Positions 7,994 to 18,691 of a stretch of DNA of 64,000 nucleotides are shown piece by piece. How positions within the stretch are numbered: position 1 is the stretch's first letter; each line of letters begins with the position of its first letter. The DNA comes from Pseudomaricurvus sp. HS19 (lineage in GTDB: Bacteria > Pseudomonadota > Gammaproteobacteria > Pseudomonadales > Cellvibrionaceae): positions 496,001 through 560,000 of the forward strand of contig NZ_WVVW01000002.1 of NCBI RefSeq assembly GCF_009857815.1. The letters run 5' to 3'. Under the pieces are notes generated by a model, which was given only the letters and a program-made list of their open reading frames with translations, was not told the DNA's origin and did not search any database. The translations under genes and the position numbers were made by a program.

Positions 7994-9091
7994 TTACTGG
8001 CTGCTGATAATTGCCTCAACCCGACGGTTGGCTTCACGCCCCTCTTCGGTATCGTTGCTGGCAACCGGTCCTTCTTCTCCATAGCCCTTGGAGGTTACAC
8101 GCTCCTGGGCGATACCAAACTCCGTCACCAACACTGCAGCCACGGAATCAGCACGACGCTGTGACAGCTTCTGGTTGTAGGTCTCGGAGCCGCGGTCATC
8201 GGAGTGACCACCGATTTCCACCACCGAACCTTCATACTGGGCCATGTAATCGGCCACGCGCTTGATATCGCTGAAGTAGCGCTCTTTGACCACCGCACTG
8301 TCGTGATCGAAGTGCACCTTCAGGGTAATGGAAACACTCTCTTCCAGTTTTTCCGGGCAGCCATCGGTATCGACCTTGAGACCAGCAGCGGTATCAGGGC
8401 ACTTGTCCATGTAGTCGTACACACCGTCACCATCACTGTCCAGCGGACAACCCTGGGCATTCACGGCTACTCCGGCAGGCGTACCCGGACACTGGTCGAG
8501 GCTGTCCTCAACACCGTCACCGTCGGCATCATTGGCCTGCTGTGCCGGTTCGGACTTGCTGTAGTTACCACCAATCTCATAGTTCAGCGCCAGCATCACC
8601 GCCAGATCGGTCATCTCTTCGTCGATGTTATTCAATACGCGCACATCACCACGTAAATTGAGACGCTCGGTTAACGCTTTTTTCACACCCATACCCAGGT
8701 TCAGGCGAGTGCCGCTGTGTTTATCGAAACCGTCGACATCGAATTCCATGTCACCCACACCGGCCACAATGAACGGACGCCAGTCGCCTTCCTCAACCAG
8801 GTGATAGAGGACATCCACGCGGTATTCCCGCAGATCCACATCAATATTGAAGTCCTCGGCCTCAGTGCCGGACTCCAGCCACCAGGCCTCAACCGTCCAG
8901 GTGGGATCGATCACATAGCCCAAACCGATACCGTAAAAGAGGTCGTCTTCAATCTCCCAGTCTTCATCGAACAGGTGGTAACCAAGACCGCCGTTGATTT
9001 CGAATTTGTGGTCGTCAGCCAATGCCATCGGTGTAACGGCAGCCAGTGCAAATCCGGCGGCAGCCGCAAGGCTTGTGAGCGTTTTCGTCAT
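7994..9091 (-). CDS. OmpA-family outer membrane protein with thrombospondin type 3 repeats
   Basis: A 365-residue protein: signal peptide (about 1-25, ending ALA), an eight-strand OmpA-like beta-barrel (about 27-190), two calcium-binding TSP3 repeats (DADGDGVEDSLDQCPGTPAG and DSDGDGVYDYMDKCPDT), and a C-terminal OmpA peptidoglycan-binding domain with the IGGHSDDRGSETYNQKLSQR motif. This is OprF/OmpA-type architecture, tethering outer membrane to cell wall. The start at 9091 is preceded by AAGGAGTAG; the longer frame to 9130 is not needed. TSP3 cysteines suggest disulfide dependence. Monocistronic. Confidence 0.93.
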   Translation of the reverse strand: MTKTLTSLAAAAGFALAAVTPMALADDHKFEINGGLGYHLFDEDWEIEDDLFYGIGLGYVIDPTWTVEAWWLESGTEAEDFNIDVDLREYRVDVLYHLVEEGDWRPFIVAGVGDMEFDVDGFDKHSGTRLNLGMGVKKALTERLNLRGDVRVLNNIDEEMTDLAVMLALNYEIGGNYSKSEPAQQANDADGDGVEDSLDQCPGTPAGVAVNAQGCPLDSDGDGVYDYMDKCPDTAAGLKVDTDGCPEKLEESVSITLKVHFDHDSAVVKERYFSDIKRVADYMAQYEGSVVEIGGHSDDRGSETYNQKLSQRRADSVAAVLVTEFGIAQERVTSKGYGEEGPVASNDTEEGREANRRVEAIISSQ

Positions 9092-9163
9092 GTGACTACT
9101 CCTTAATGGAAATGAAAATGTATCCGGCACAAATTCCTGTGCGACAAGATTGAGTTTAGCCGA

Positions 9164-9808
9164 TCAATCGTCAGTCAGCTGACTCATGAATTGATCGGCC
9201 GCGGAGATGGATGTTTCCATATCCGCCAGTAATACGTTGATATCCCGCTTCAAGGATGAAAATTCACTTTTCAGTGACGCCACTGCCCGGGCGTTGAGGT
9301 TGTGCTTGAGATAGAGCGATTGATCGCGCAGGGTATTGAGCACCGGCTGCATCTTTTTTTCAGCACTGCGCATCGAAGCGAGCATGCGACTGTAGTTGCG
9401 ACGGGTCTCCTGCAGCTTGGCAGCGCTCTGCCGACGCAGCGATGAACTGGTGTAGAGCGACAGCTCCTCCTGCCATTCGTCAAACAGCGCGTCGGCCACC
9501 TCTTCAACACTGTCAATGCGTTCACTCAGTTCATCAGCACGATCCTGACTTGCCTCATATTCGTCGTTAACCAGCTCATAGGTGCGCTGCAGCTCACCGC
9601 CGTCGAAATTGAGTTCTTTGCTGAATCGCTCCAGTGCTGACGAGAATTGCTCTTTCACATCCACCTGGGCATCGCGGGCATCTTCGATACGATCGGCAAG
9701 AATATCGCGTTTGTGATAGCCAACGGATTCCATCGCACCGTAATAGGCACTTTGGCAAGCCAGCAAAAACAGGGAGAGTATGGAAAGCAGGGTAAACCGA
9801 GCGAGCAT
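9164..9808 (-). CDS. DUF2959 family lipoprotein
   Basis: A 214-residue protein starting MLARFTLLSILSLFLLACQS; LLAC is a lipobox with Cys18 as the lipidated residue. The mature part is almost entirely charged alpha-helix (coiled coil), starting YYGAMESVGYHKRDILADRI, the hallmark of DUF2959. Function unknown. The start at 9808 is chosen to leave a proper lipoprotein signal; the open frame extends further upstream without a good start. It lies downstream of no gene on its strand within 140 bases, and 72 bases upstream of the ompA-like start. Confidence 0.88.
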   Translation of the reverse strand: MLARFTLLSILSLFLLACQSAYYGAMESVGYHKRDILADRIEDARDAQVDVKEQFSSALERFSKELNFDGGELQRTYELVNDEYEASQDRADELSERIDSVEEVADALFDEWQEELSLYTSSSLRRQSAAKLQETRRNYSRMLASMRSAEKKMQPVLNTLRDQSLYLKHNLNARAVASLKSEFSSLKRDINVLLADMETSISAADQFMSQLTDD

Positions 9809-9951
9809 GCAGCGTCCTTGGTGCCAATCGGGGCGAAGAGGTGACCTCTGTGCGCCTGACCACGAAAAATAGCGATACGTCACTGCGTACCGCGTCTTCT
9901 CACTGGCAGGAATTGTAACATCCGTATGTGACAGGCGTCACATCGGATTGG

Positions 9952-10662
9952 TCAGGCGGGTGTTTTGCGAAACAACAAATCCCAGACACCATGACCAAGG
10001 CGTTCACCACGCTGTTCAAATTTGGTGATGGGACGATACTCCGGCCGCTCGGCAAAGAGATACTCACCGGCGCAGTTTTCCAGTCCAGGAGCAGCGGACA
10101 GCACTTCCATCATATGCTCGGCATAGGCTTCCCAGTCAGTGGCCATGTGAATCACACCGCCGGGCTTGAGCTTGGCTTTGATACGCTCGATAAACGCCGG
10201 CTGCACGATGCGACGTTTGTTGTGCTTCTTCTTATGCCACGGATCCGGGAAGTAAAGCTGGAAGCGATCGAGGCTGTTGTCGGCGATGCAGTCATCCAGC
10301 ACGTCCACGGCGTCAGCCATGTACACACGCAGGTTGCTCACTTCGGCCTTGCCCGCATTGTTGATCAGGCTGCCCACGCCCGGCGGATGAACCTCAATAC
10401 CGATAAAATTCTTGTCGGCTTCCGCCTGGCTCATGGTGAGCAGTGATTCGCCCATACCGAAGCCAATCTCCAGCACCACCGGCGCCTCGCGGCCAAAGGT
10501 AGCCGCCATATCCAGCGGCCCGTCAAACAGGCTGAGGCCAAAGTGGGGCCAGTAGCGATCGAAGGCTTTCTTCTGCGCGACCGTGATGCGGCCACCGCGA
10601 ATTACGTAGCTGCGAATCGCCTTCTGTTTGAACTCCGGTTTCAGATCCAAAGCATCTGTCAT
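9952..10662 (-). CDS. trmB: tRNA (guanine-N7)-methyltransferase TrmB
   Basis: A 236-residue SAM-dependent methyltransferase that makes m7G46 in tRNA. Visible motifs are [18 protein letters not shown] near the N-terminus, the SAM-binding [12 protein letters not shown] (about residue 68), [13 protein letters not shown], and the catalytic [14 protein letters not shown]. The start at 10662 (MTDALDLK) fits the family; the open frame runs back through the DUF423 gene region without biological meaning. Starts 17 bases after DUF423, so the two form an operon. Confidence 0.96.
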   Translation of the reverse strand: MTDALDLKPEFKQKAIRSYVIRGGRITVAQKKAFDRYWPHFGLSLFDGPLDMAATFGREAPVVLEIGFGMGESLLTMSQAEADKNFIGIEVHPPGVGSLINNAGKAEVSNLRVYMADAVDVLDDCIADNSLDRFQLYFPDPWHKKKHNKRRIVQPAFIERIKAKLKPGGVIHMATDWEAYAEHMMEVLSAAPGLENCAGEYLFAERPEYRPITKFEQRGERLGHGVWDLLFRKTPA

Positions 10663-10679
10663 GGTAAGTAGAGACCTAT

Positions 10680-11054
10680 TCAACCATCCGTGCGCCAGGC
10701 GCCAATAAACAAACACAGCCATCCGGCCATAAAGCAGAGCCCGCCAATGGGGGTCACCGGACCCAGCCAGCGGGGAGCGCCCAGCGCCAGGGCATAGAGG
10801 CTGCCACTGAACAACAGCATCCCGGCCACAAACAGCCAGCCGCTCCAGAGCAGCCACACCGAGGTCAGTCTCTGCAGCAGCAACGCCACCAACAACAGTG
10901 CCAGGGTGTGGTAGAAGTGGTACTGCACACCGGTGCTGTAGGCATTCAGCATCGCCTCCGGCAATTTGCCCTTGAGGCCGTGGGCTCCGAAAGCCCCAAG
11001 CACCACTGCCAGCAGCCCGCTGGCGGCCGCCAGTGCGACAAACATTCTTGCCAT
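10680..11054 (-). CDS. DUF423 family inner membrane protein
   Basis: A 124-residue protein with four hydrophobic helices (about 4-22, 45-62, 69-88, 97-118) and the DUF423 motifs [13 protein letters not shown] and [13 protein letters not shown]. coli YgdD belongs here; function unknown. First gene of a pair with trmB. Confidence 0.92.
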   Translation of the reverse strand: MARMFVALAAASGLLAVVLGAFGAHGLKGKLPEAMLNAYSTGVQYHFYHTLALLLVALLLQRLTSVWLLWSGWLFVAGMLLFSGSLYALALGAPRWLGPVTPIGGLCFMAGWLCLFIGAWRTDG

Positions 11055-11160
11055 AATCCGCCGGGCTCCACTGCTGGATAAAAAACGGACGCCATTGTAG
11101 TGGTATGACGCGCAAAACTGAAGTTGGCCAGCGTTTTCACTGGCTATAAACCTTATATCC

Positions 11161-11193
11161 CAAAACGAACAAAGCCGCTGAGCAGCGGCTTTG
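11161..11193 (-). terminator. Probable terminator after rpoH
   Basis: CAAAGCCGCT (11170-11179) pairs perfectly with AGCGGCTTTG (11184-11193) around a four-base loop. On the minus strand the following bases GTTCGTTTTG are moderately U-rich. Confidence 0.55.
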
Positions 11194-11220
11194 TGTCGGG
11201 GACCGGGGCCGGATTGGCAA

Positions 11221-12075
<855 letters not shown>

Positions 12076-12132
12076 GCATTGTCTCCAGTGAGTTACATCC
12101 AGAACGGAAAGAGTCTAACACAATCCGCTACA

Positions 12133-12160
12133 TGGGATTCTAAATAACCCAAAAAGTTCC
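12133..12160 (-). promoter_or_regulatory. Possible sigma-E/AlgU-type promoter of rpoH
   Basis: On the minus strand a perfect GGAACTT (12160-12154) is followed after 15 bases by ATCCCA (12138-12133), a weaker match to GTCTAA/TCTGA. rpoH is transcribed by sigma-E in E. coli and by AlgU in P. aeruginosa. The start would be about 53 bases before the ATG. Confidence 0.4.
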
Positions 12161-12233
12161 CGGATTCAAGTCCCCGACCCCGGAAAACGCCCCAAAATTC
12201 AAACTGTTAGGTCAAAATAACGGTTTTGGTGCA

Positions 12234-13271
12234 CTAGCGAGGCTGGATCTCTCCCAGGTGTTTGCCCACCGCCAGCCAGGCGCCCAGCCAACCAACCAAT
12301 GCCGCCAACAACAGCAGGTTGAGACTGCCGAGAAGCCCGAGCCCGGCGAGGCCGAAATGGCTCTGGTAGCTGTCCGCCAGAGCCGCTACCGGTCCGGAGA
12401 GCAGCCACAGCAGCAGCAGCTGTAACACCAGCGCGATCAAGCCACCCCCCAGCCCGTACCAGATACCGGTATAAAGGAAGGGACGACGCACGAAGGCATC
12501 GGTACCACCCACCAGCTTGATCACCACGATCTCATCCCGGCGATTTTCGATGGAGAGCCGGATGGTATTGCCAATCACCAGTATGACACCCAGGCCCAGC
12601 AGGCCACCCAGTGCCAGCACCAGACGCTCACCCAGGGCCAGCAGCTGATGCAACCGCTCCACCCAGGCGCGATCAAACACCACATCGTCCACCACCGGTT
12701 CGGCTTTCAGCTTGTCACCCAGGGCCGCCAGCGCCGCGGCATCCAGATCATCGCGGGGCACCACCAGCAGCGTTGGCGGCAGCGGGTTGCTGTCCAGGCT
12801 GCTGAGCGCGTTGCCCATGCCCGAGCGCGCCTCGAACTCTTTCAGGGCCTGCTCGGGGGAAATGTATTCCACCCCTTTCACCTGTGGATGTTTCTGCAAC
12901 TGGTCGCGGAAGGCGTCAATGGCGGCCGGCCGCGCGCGGGGATTGAGAAACACCGACAATTGCGGCACCCCCTGCCAGCTGTCGCCCAGTACCTGAACAT
13001 TGTCCAGTGCGGTTTTCATGGCCGCCGGCAACGCCAGCGCCACGGCGATCACCAGCCAGGTCATCAGGCTCTGCAACGGTGTAGCCAACAACCGTTGCAG
13101 ACTGTCGCGGGCACTGTGGCGATGATGCGCCAGATAGCTGCGCCAGCGATCGGACACCTGGGTGCGATAGACGCTGGCGCCACTGTCACCTCCGCGGCCA
13201 CGGGGCTGGCCAGCACCGGCGTCGCGGCTGTCGGCGGCCTCAGCCTTCAGTGGTTTGCGGATCTGTGACAT
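12234..13271 (-). CDS. ftsX: Cell division ABC transporter permease FtsX
   Basis: A 345-residue inner-membrane protein: a cytoplasmic N-terminal tail of about 75 residues rich in Arg/Gly/Ala, first membrane helix (LMTWLVIAVALALPAAM), a periplasmic loop of about 110 residues with SVFLNPRARP and VEYISPEQALKEF, then three more helices. With FtsE it activates septal peptidoglycan hydrolases through EnvC/Gram-negative adaptors. The start at 13271 overlaps the last 32 bases of ftsE, indicating translational coupling. Confidence 0.95.
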   Translation of the reverse strand: MSQIRKPLKAEAADSRDAGAGQPRGRGGDSGASVYRTQVSDRWRSYLAHHRHSARDSLQRLLATPLQSLMTWLVIAVALALPAAMKTALDNVQVLGDSWQGVPQLSVFLNPRARPAAIDAFRDQLQKHPQVKGVEYISPEQALKEFEARSGMGNALSSLDSNPLPPTLLVVPRDDLDAAALAALGDKLKAEPVVDDVVFDRAWVERLHQLLALGERLVLALGGLLGLGVILVIGNTIRLSIENRRDEIVVIKLVGGTDAFVRRPFLYTGIWYGLGGGLIALVLQLLLLWLLSGPVAALADSYQSHFGLAGLGLLGSLNLLLLAALVGWLGAWLAVGKHLGEIQPR

Positions 13272-13938
13272 GCGGCAGGACTCCGTCGTGCACCAGCTGC
13301 CCGTCTGCCAGACCCAGCACACGGCGGTTGAGACGACGAATCAGACTGATATCGTGGCTGGCGATCATGACGGTCACCCCCACATCGTTGAATTGCTGGA
13401 ACAGGCGCATGATCTCCGCCGACAGTTCCGGATCCAGGTTACCGGTGGGCTCATCCGCCAGTAGTAACCTGGGCTTGTTGACCACCGCCCGGGCGATACC
13501 CACGCGCTGTTGTTCACCGCCGGAGAGCACAATCGGGTTCTGCTTCTCCTTTTTCAGCAGCCCCACCTTATCCAGCGCCGCACGCACACGACGAGCGGCT
13601 TCGCGCGGGTGGTAGCCCTCAATCATCAGCGGCAGCGCCACGTTGTCGAAGACGCTGCGGTCAAACAACAACTGGTGATTCTGGAACACCACGCCGACCT
13701 GGCGACGCAGCAGGGGAATCTGACGGTTGGAGAGACGGTTGAGATTCTGGTTGTTGACCAGCACCTGCCCCTGCGAGGCGCGCTCCATCAACATGATGAG
13801 TTTCAGCAGGGTACTTTTACCGGCGCCGGAGTGCCCGGTAAGGAACAGCATGTCCCCCGCCGGCACGTCGAAGCTGACCCGGCTCAGCGCTTCATGGCCG
13901 CCGGGATAACGTTTGCTCACCTGATCAAATCGGATCAT
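13240..13938 (-). CDS. ftsE: Cell division ATP-binding protein FtsE
   Basis: A 232-residue ABC ATPase: MIRFDQVSKRYPGGHEAL, Walker A TGHSGAGKST, VFQNHQLLFDRSV Q-loop, signature LSGGEQQRVGIARA, Walker B LLLADEPTGNLDPE, switch His in IASHDI. Partner of FtsX at the septum. Lies 83 bases after ftsY and overlaps ftsX. Confidence 0.97.
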   Translation of the reverse strand: MIRFDQVSKRYPGGHEALSRVSFDVPAGDMLFLTGHSGAGKSTLLKLIMLMERASQGQVLVNNQNLNRLSNRQIPLLRRQVGVVFQNHQLLFDRSVFDNVALPLMIEGYHPREAARRVRAALDKVGLLKKEKQNPIVLSGGEQQRVGIARAVVNKPRLLLADEPTGNLDPELSAEIMRLFQQFNDVGVTVMIASHDISLIRRLNRRVLGLADGQLVHDGVLPHVTDPQTTEG

Positions 13939-14021
13939 AGTTGCCCGCCGACAGCGCTGCCGCCAGCGGCTTCCCCAAGTTATTGAATTATTCTGCTGCC
14001 GCGTCCCGCAGCAGCGACTTG

Positions 14022-15311
14022 CTACTCTGCGGCCCCCTGAAACAGCGCCTCAACAAACTCCTCCGCCACAAAGGGCTGCAGGTCGTTGACGCCTTCACCG
14101 ACACCAATAAAGCGTACCGGCAGGCCAAATTTTTCACTCAGCGCAAAGATAACACCACCTTTGGCGGTACCGTCCAGTTTGGTGAGGGCGAGGCCGGTGA
14201 CCCCGGCGGCATCCACAAACTGCTGCGCCTGGTTGAGAGCATTCTGCCCGGTGCCGGCATCCAGCACCAGCAGCACCTCGTGTGGCGCACTGTCGTCCAG
14301 TTTGGCCATAACCCGCTTCACCTTGGAGAGCTCGTCCATCAGGTGACTCTTGTTGTGCAAGCGCCCGGCGGTATCGGCGATCACCACATCCGCACCGCGG
14401 GCCTGGGCCGACGCAATGGCGTCGTAAATGACCGACGCGCTGTCGGCACCGGTGTGCTGCGCCACCACCGGAATGTCGTTGCGCTCACCCCACACCTGCA
14501 GCTGTTCCACCGCCGCGGCGCGGAAGGTATCACCCGCCGCCAGCATGACACTTTTGCCCTCGCCCTGCAGGCGCTTGCTGAGCTTGCCGATGGTGGTGGT
14601 TTTGCCCACGCCATTGACGCCCACCACCAGAATCACGGCGGTTTTGTTCTCCGGCAACTGCATGGGCGCTTCCACCTTCTGCAGCATCTCCACCAGGATA
14701 CCTTTCAGGTTGCGATAGAGCGCGCCGGCATCAGAGAGTTCCCGACGTCTTACCGCTTCGGTGAGGCGATCAACAATGGTGGTGGTGGCATCGATGCCAA
14801 CGTCCGCTACCAGCAACTGGGTCTCGACATCCTCCAGCAGCTCTTCATCGATCTCCTTGCGACCCAGGAACAGATTGCCAAGGCCGTCGGCAAAATTACT
14901 GCTGGTGCGGGAGAGGCCGGATTTCAGGCGGGCAAAGAAACCGCTGGCGGGCTTCTCCTGCTCGGCGGGCGTGGTCGGGGCTTCGTCGGCAACCGGCTCG
15001 GGATTCTCAGGCCCGGCCTCCGGCTGGTCTGAAGCAGTGTCGCCAGCAGACTTGCGGAAGCGGGCAAAAAAACCACCGCTGGCTTCGGCTTCAGGCGCCG
15101 CTTCATTGCCCGACTCGCTTGCGGGTTCAGACTCGGGAGCCGCAGGCTCAGTGGCTGCGGGCTCAGAGGTGGCCTCCGCCGCGGGCGCCCGGGGCTCTTT
15201 TTCAGCAACTGAACCTGATTCGCTGCTGTCGTCGGCCTGAGTCTCAGGCCCCTGAGATGGGGAGTCCCCATCCTTGTTTTTGCGGAACCGGCTGAAAAAA
15301 TTATTACTCAC
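14022..15311 (-). CDS. ftsY: Signal recognition particle receptor FtsY
   Basis: About 429 residues: an acidic Glu/Ala/Pro-rich A domain (about 1-125), then the N and G domains. G-domain motifs are VVGVNGVGKTTTIGKL, DTAGRLHNKSHLMDEL, TKLDGTAKGGVIFAL and GEGVNDLQPF. It receives SRP-bound ribosomes at the inner membrane. I chose the GTG at 15311 (VSNNFFSRFRKNK) because CAGGGG lies about ten bases upstream and related proteins begin this way; the frame is open to 15449, and an ATG at 15356 is the alternative. First gene of ftsY-ftsE-ftsX, divergent from rsmD. Confidence 0.94.
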   Translation of the reverse strand: MSNNFFSRFRKNKDGDSPSQGPETQADDSSESGSVAEKEPRAPAAEATSEPAATEPAAPESEPASESGNEAAPEAEASGGFFARFRKSAGDTASDQPEAGPENPEPVADEAPTTPAEQEKPASGFFARLKSGLSRTSSNFADGLGNLFLGRKEIDEELLEDVETQLLVADVGIDATTTIVDRLTEAVRRRELSDAGALYRNLKGILVEMLQKVEAPMQLPENKTAVILVVGVNGVGKTTTIGKLSKRLQGEGKSVMLAAGDTFRAAAVEQLQVWGERNDIPVVAQHTGADSASVIYDAIASAQARGADVVIADTAGRLHNKSHLMDELSKVKRVMAKLDDSAPHEVLLVLDAGTGQNALNQAQQFVDAAGVTGLALTKLDGTAKGGVIFALSEKFGLPVRFIGVGEGVNDLQPFVAEEFVEALFQGAAE

Positions 15312-15411
15312 TCGCTGCAACCCCTGAATAGCCGCCAGATGCTGAAAGTCCGGCATTTTACCGGCATACTGCCCACCGTGCATCCACCACTCCAGAAGCG
15401 CGAGGCAGGCT

Positions 15412-16029
15412 TTGAAACACTCCTCCCGGGCCAGGCGCCCCAGCGCCAAACCGGCACCACGTCAACCGAGCTCCACACTGCGTATCATTGGCGGTGAGTG
15501 GCGCGGCCGCAAGCTGCAATTCAGCGCCGCCGAAGGGTTGCGACCCACCGGCGACCGGGTGCGCGAAACCCTTTTTAACTGGCTGATGCCGTCGCTGCAC
15601 GGCGCCCGCTGCCTTGACCTGTTTGCCGGCAGCGGCGCTCTGGGGCTGGAGGCGCTGTCCCGCGGCGCCGCCCACGTCACCTTTCTCGACAACCACGCCC
15701 CCAGTGCCCGCCAGATTGAAGCGCACCTGCAGCTGCTGGGCTGTGACCGGGGCCGGGCCCTGCAGGCCGACACCCTGCAATGGCTGCAGCAAACCCCTGC
15801 CGAGGCCTGTGATATCGTCTTTGTCGACCCACCCTTTCAGCTGGATCTGTGGCCCTCCTGCCTGCAGCAGCTGGAGACCGGTGGCTGGCTGGGTGACGAG
15901 GCACTGATCTACGTGGAAACCCCCAGGGCTTACCCCCTGTCAGCTCCGACCGGGTGGGAGCAGCTGCGTGAAAAGCAGGCCGGAGAAGTCTGTTTTCGCT
16001 TATTTTGCAGAGCGACTACATTGGAGTAA
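15412..16029 (+). CDS. rsmD: 16S rRNA (guanine-966-N2)-methyltransferase RsmD
   Basis: A 205-residue methyltransferase. The N-terminus is extended by about 22 basic residues before the canonical RIIGGEWRGRKLQF; then RPTGDRVRETLFNWL, the SAM motif CLDLFAGSGALGLEALSRGA and the catalytic FVDPPFQ. The start is a TTG at 15412, with GAGGCAGG just upstream; no ATG fits. Divergent from ftsY as in E. coli and Pseudomonas. Confidence 0.94.
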   Translation: MKHSSRARRPSAKPAPRQPSSTLRIIGGEWRGRKLQFSAAEGLRPTGDRVRETLFNWLMPSLHGARCLDLFAGSGALGLEALSRGAAHVTFLDNHAPSARQIEAHLQLLGCDRGRALQADTLQWLQQTPAEACDIVFVDPPFQLDLWPSCLQQLETGGWLGDEALIYVETPRAYPLSAPTGWEQLREKQAGEVCFRLFCRATTLE

Positions 16030-16126
16030 GGCGGAGCGGGATTGAACAGGTTTTGTACTGTCGCCGCAAATTGTATAACATCGCGCCTCCCTGAAGGCCC
16101 TGACCGGGCCGGAATCACTGACCTAG

Positions 16127-16618
<492 letters not shown>

Positions 16619-16668
16619 CTGACGCCAACCCTGCCAGGCAGGAGCGGAGCGGACGAACCGGAGAGAAG

Positions 16669-16698
16669 AGCCCTGCTGCGCGCTGGCGCAACAGGGCT
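16669..16698. terminator. Stem-loop between coaD and the convergent small gene
   Basis: A 13-bp stem with one mismatch (16669-16681 against 16686-16698, loop GCTG). There is no long T tract on either side, so termination is likely but not certain. Confidence 0.4.
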
Positions 16699-16707
16699 TG
16701 AAGGAAA

Positions 16708-17031
16708 TTACTCGGGGCTGTGGCGATAGCCGTTGCGGGTACAACCCAGGCAACGCACGAAAGTAGTCTTGGCGGGCCCTACCACCAGTGTATCAGCGGC
16801 CTGCATGGCGTTACCGCCTGCCAGAGAAAACGGCAGGGACACCAGCCACACGGCTGAACCCACAATGGTGGTGACAAACATCACCGGACGCACCACCACC
16901 AGATCTCCGGTCATGGCCAGCATGGATGGGTCTTCATCCACGGTATTGATGCCTGATGCCATGCTGGCAGAGGTGAACACCATAAGAGCGGCCAGCACAG
17001 CTGCTTTAATTCTTCCCGACGCAATCGACAC
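16708..17031 (-). CDS. Small conserved envelope protein of unknown function
   Basis: A 107-residue protein with a signal peptide (about 1-26, ending ASMAS) and one further hydrophobic segment (MFVTTIVGSAVWLVSLPFSL, about 51-70). It ends with LVVGPAKTTFVRCLGC, a pattern I associate with small uncharacterised proteins of Pseudomonas and relatives. No enzymatic motif; membrane or periplasmic location is inferred. Convergent with coaD and 44 bases downstream of mutM. Confidence 0.72.
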   Translation of the reverse strand: MSIASGRIKAAVLAALMVFTSASMASGINTVDEDPSMLAMTGDLVVVRPVMFVTTIVGSAVWLVSLPFSLAGGNAMQAADTLVVGPAKTTFVRCLGCTRNGYRHSPE

Positions 17032-17075
17032 TGTTTTCTCCTTCTAGTCCATCGATTTTGCGGACAATTGTAGCC

Positions 17076-17891
17076 CTAGCGCTGGCAGGCCGTACAGTAC
17101 ACAGTCGACCTTTGCCCCAATCGCACCTCCTTCAGGGGCTTCCCGCACTGCTTGCAGGGTTCACCACCGCGGCCGTAGACCAGCAGACTCTGCTGGAAAT
17201 AGCCGGGCTTGCCATCGCCGCCAACGAAATCCCGCAGGGTTGTCCCCCCCTGGGTAATGGCCCGCGCCAGTACGGTTTTGATCTCGTGCACCAGCGCCTG
17301 CAGGCGCGGCTTTGACAAGCTGCCGGCGGCCACCGTGGGGCGAATACCGGCGGCAAACAGCGCTTCGTTGGCGTAGATGTTGCCCACTCCCACCACCACC
17401 TTGCTGTCCATGATGAAGGTTTTTATCGACTGCTTGCGCTTGCGCGAGCGCTGGTAGAGGTAATCCGCATCAAAGGCGTCGGACAGGGGTTCCGGCCCCA
17501 GGTGAGCCAGCAGTTCGTGCTGACCCACATCACCCTCGGCCCACAGCATGGCGCCGAAGCGGCGGGGATCGTTGTAGCGCAGCACCCGCTTTGCCCCGAA
17601 GTCGATATCGACGTGATCGTGGTAGCCGGGATCCTCCCGGCGCTCAATAATGCGCAGGCTGCCGGACATGCCCAGGTGCACCAGCAAGGTACCGTGGTCA
17701 AAACCCAGCAACAGGTATTTGCCCCGCCGCGACAGGGTGCGCAGGGTCTGACCGGTGAGCAGCTGCGGCAGGGTATCCGGCACCGGCCAGCGCAAGCTCG
17801 GCTGACGTACCGTCAGGCACTCAATCCTGCGACCCAGCACGTGAGGCTCGATACCGCGACGGGTGGTTTCCACTTCTGGCAATTCAGGCAT
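17076..17891 (-). CDS. mutM: Formamidopyrimidine-DNA glycosylase MutM
   Basis: A 271-residue Fpg/Nei enzyme starting [13 protein letters not shown] after Met; Pro2 is the catalytic nucleophile and Glu3 the acid. Further motifs: [11 protein letters not shown] with the conserved Lys, H2TH region [14 protein letters not shown], and a C-terminal zinc finger C-x2-C-x16-C-x2-C (CKQCGK...YCTACQR). It excises 8-oxoguanine and cleaves the abasic site. The longer frame to 17966 is discarded because Pro must be residue 2. Confidence 0.97.
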   Translation of the reverse strand: MPELPEVETTRRGIEPHVLGRRIECLTVRQPSLRWPVPDTLPQLLTGQTLRTLSRRGKYLLLGFDHGTLLVHLGMSGSLRIIERREDPGYHDHVDIDFGAKRVLRYNDPRRFGAMLWAEGDVGQHELLAHLGPEPLSDAFDADYLYQRSRKRKQSIKTFIMDSKVVVGVGNIYANEALFAAGIRPTVAAGSLSKPRLQALVHEIKTVLARAITQGGTTLRDFVGGDGKPGYFQQSLLVYGRGGEPCKQCGKPLKEVRLGQRSTVYCTACQR

Positions 17892-17952
17892 AACAGCGTT
17901 CTGTCTCTCGTAACACCGGGGGCGCAGCTTAACCTGCGTTTTCTGCGGGCAC

Positions 17953-17979
17953 AAAAAACCCGGCATAAGCCGGGTTTTT
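17953..17979 (-). terminator. Terminator after rpmB-rpmG
   Basis: AACCCGGC (17957-17964) and GCCGGGTT (17969-17976) with loop ATAA; six A on the left give a U tract on the minus strand, and T on the right makes it usable in the other direction too. Confidence 0.85.
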
Positions 17980-18003
17980 CGGAGGCATCAAGCAGGGCAA
18001 TGC

Positions 18004-18171
18004 TTACTTGATTTTGCCTTCTTTGTAGACCACGTGCTGACGTACAACAGGGTCATACTTTTTGATTTCCATCTTCTCTGGGGTGTTACGCTTGTTCTTG
18101 TCAGTGGTGTAGAAGTGACCAGTACCAGCGGTAGAGTTCAGACGGATTTTTTCACGAGCGCCTTTAGCCAT
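18004..18171 (-). CDS. rpmG: 50S ribosomal protein L33
   Basis: A 55-residue protein reading [20 protein letters not shown] at the start and ending VVYKEGKIK. It is the cysteine-free form of L33 ([15 protein letters not shown]), so it does not bind zinc. Codon use is that of a highly expressed gene. It follows rpmB by 11 bases, the usual rpmBG operon, and ends before a strong terminator. Confidence 0.97.
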   Translation of the reverse strand: MAKGAREKIRLNSTAGTGHFYTTDKNKRNTPEKMEIKKYDPVVRQHVVYKEGKIK

Positions 18172-18182
18172 GACTTAACTCC

Positions 18183-18419
18183 TTAAACCTTTTCGCCACG
18201 AGTGCGAATGTCAGACAGAACGGACTCAATGCCCTTCTTGTCGATGATGCGCATGCCTTTGGAAGATACACGCAGCTTCACGAAACGCTTTTCGGACTCA
18301 ACCCAGAAGCGGTGAGTGTGCAGGTTTGGCAAAAAACGACGCTTGGTGTGGTTTTTTGCGTGAGATACATTGTTTCCGGTTACTGGACGCTTACCAGTTA
18401 CCTGACATACCTTGGACAT
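18183..18419 (-). CDS. rpmB: 50S ribosomal protein L28
   Basis: A 78-residue protein, [20 protein letters not shown], with [14 protein letters not shown] and the C-terminal [17 protein letters not shown], standard for L28 of gammaproteobacteria. First gene of the rpmBG operon; its upstream 270 bases before radC hold the promoter, not confidently located. Confidence 0.98.
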   Translation of the reverse strand: MSKVCQVTGKRPVTGNNVSHAKNHTKRRFLPNLHTHRFWVESEKRFVKLRVSSKGMRIIDKKGIESVLSDIRTRGEKV

Positions 18420-18691
18420 CTTGTTGCCTCATTCTCAAACAAGTGGTCACTGCCGGACAGCGACTTATGATCATCAAAACGGTTTTCTAACGCGACTGAC
18501 TAGGCAGGCAGGGCCTGCAAACGGGGCGGAAACCATCGCTACATCACGTCTGCCGGGAGCTTCGAAGCAGCTGCCAGCGAGGAATTCATGTGGGCCAGTC
18601 ACAGCGAGCGGCGTTTTATACCAGAACAGGGATTCAATAGCAAATATTCGCTGTTTTTTTGTGCAACCTGGATGGCTCCGCAACCGCTGCA

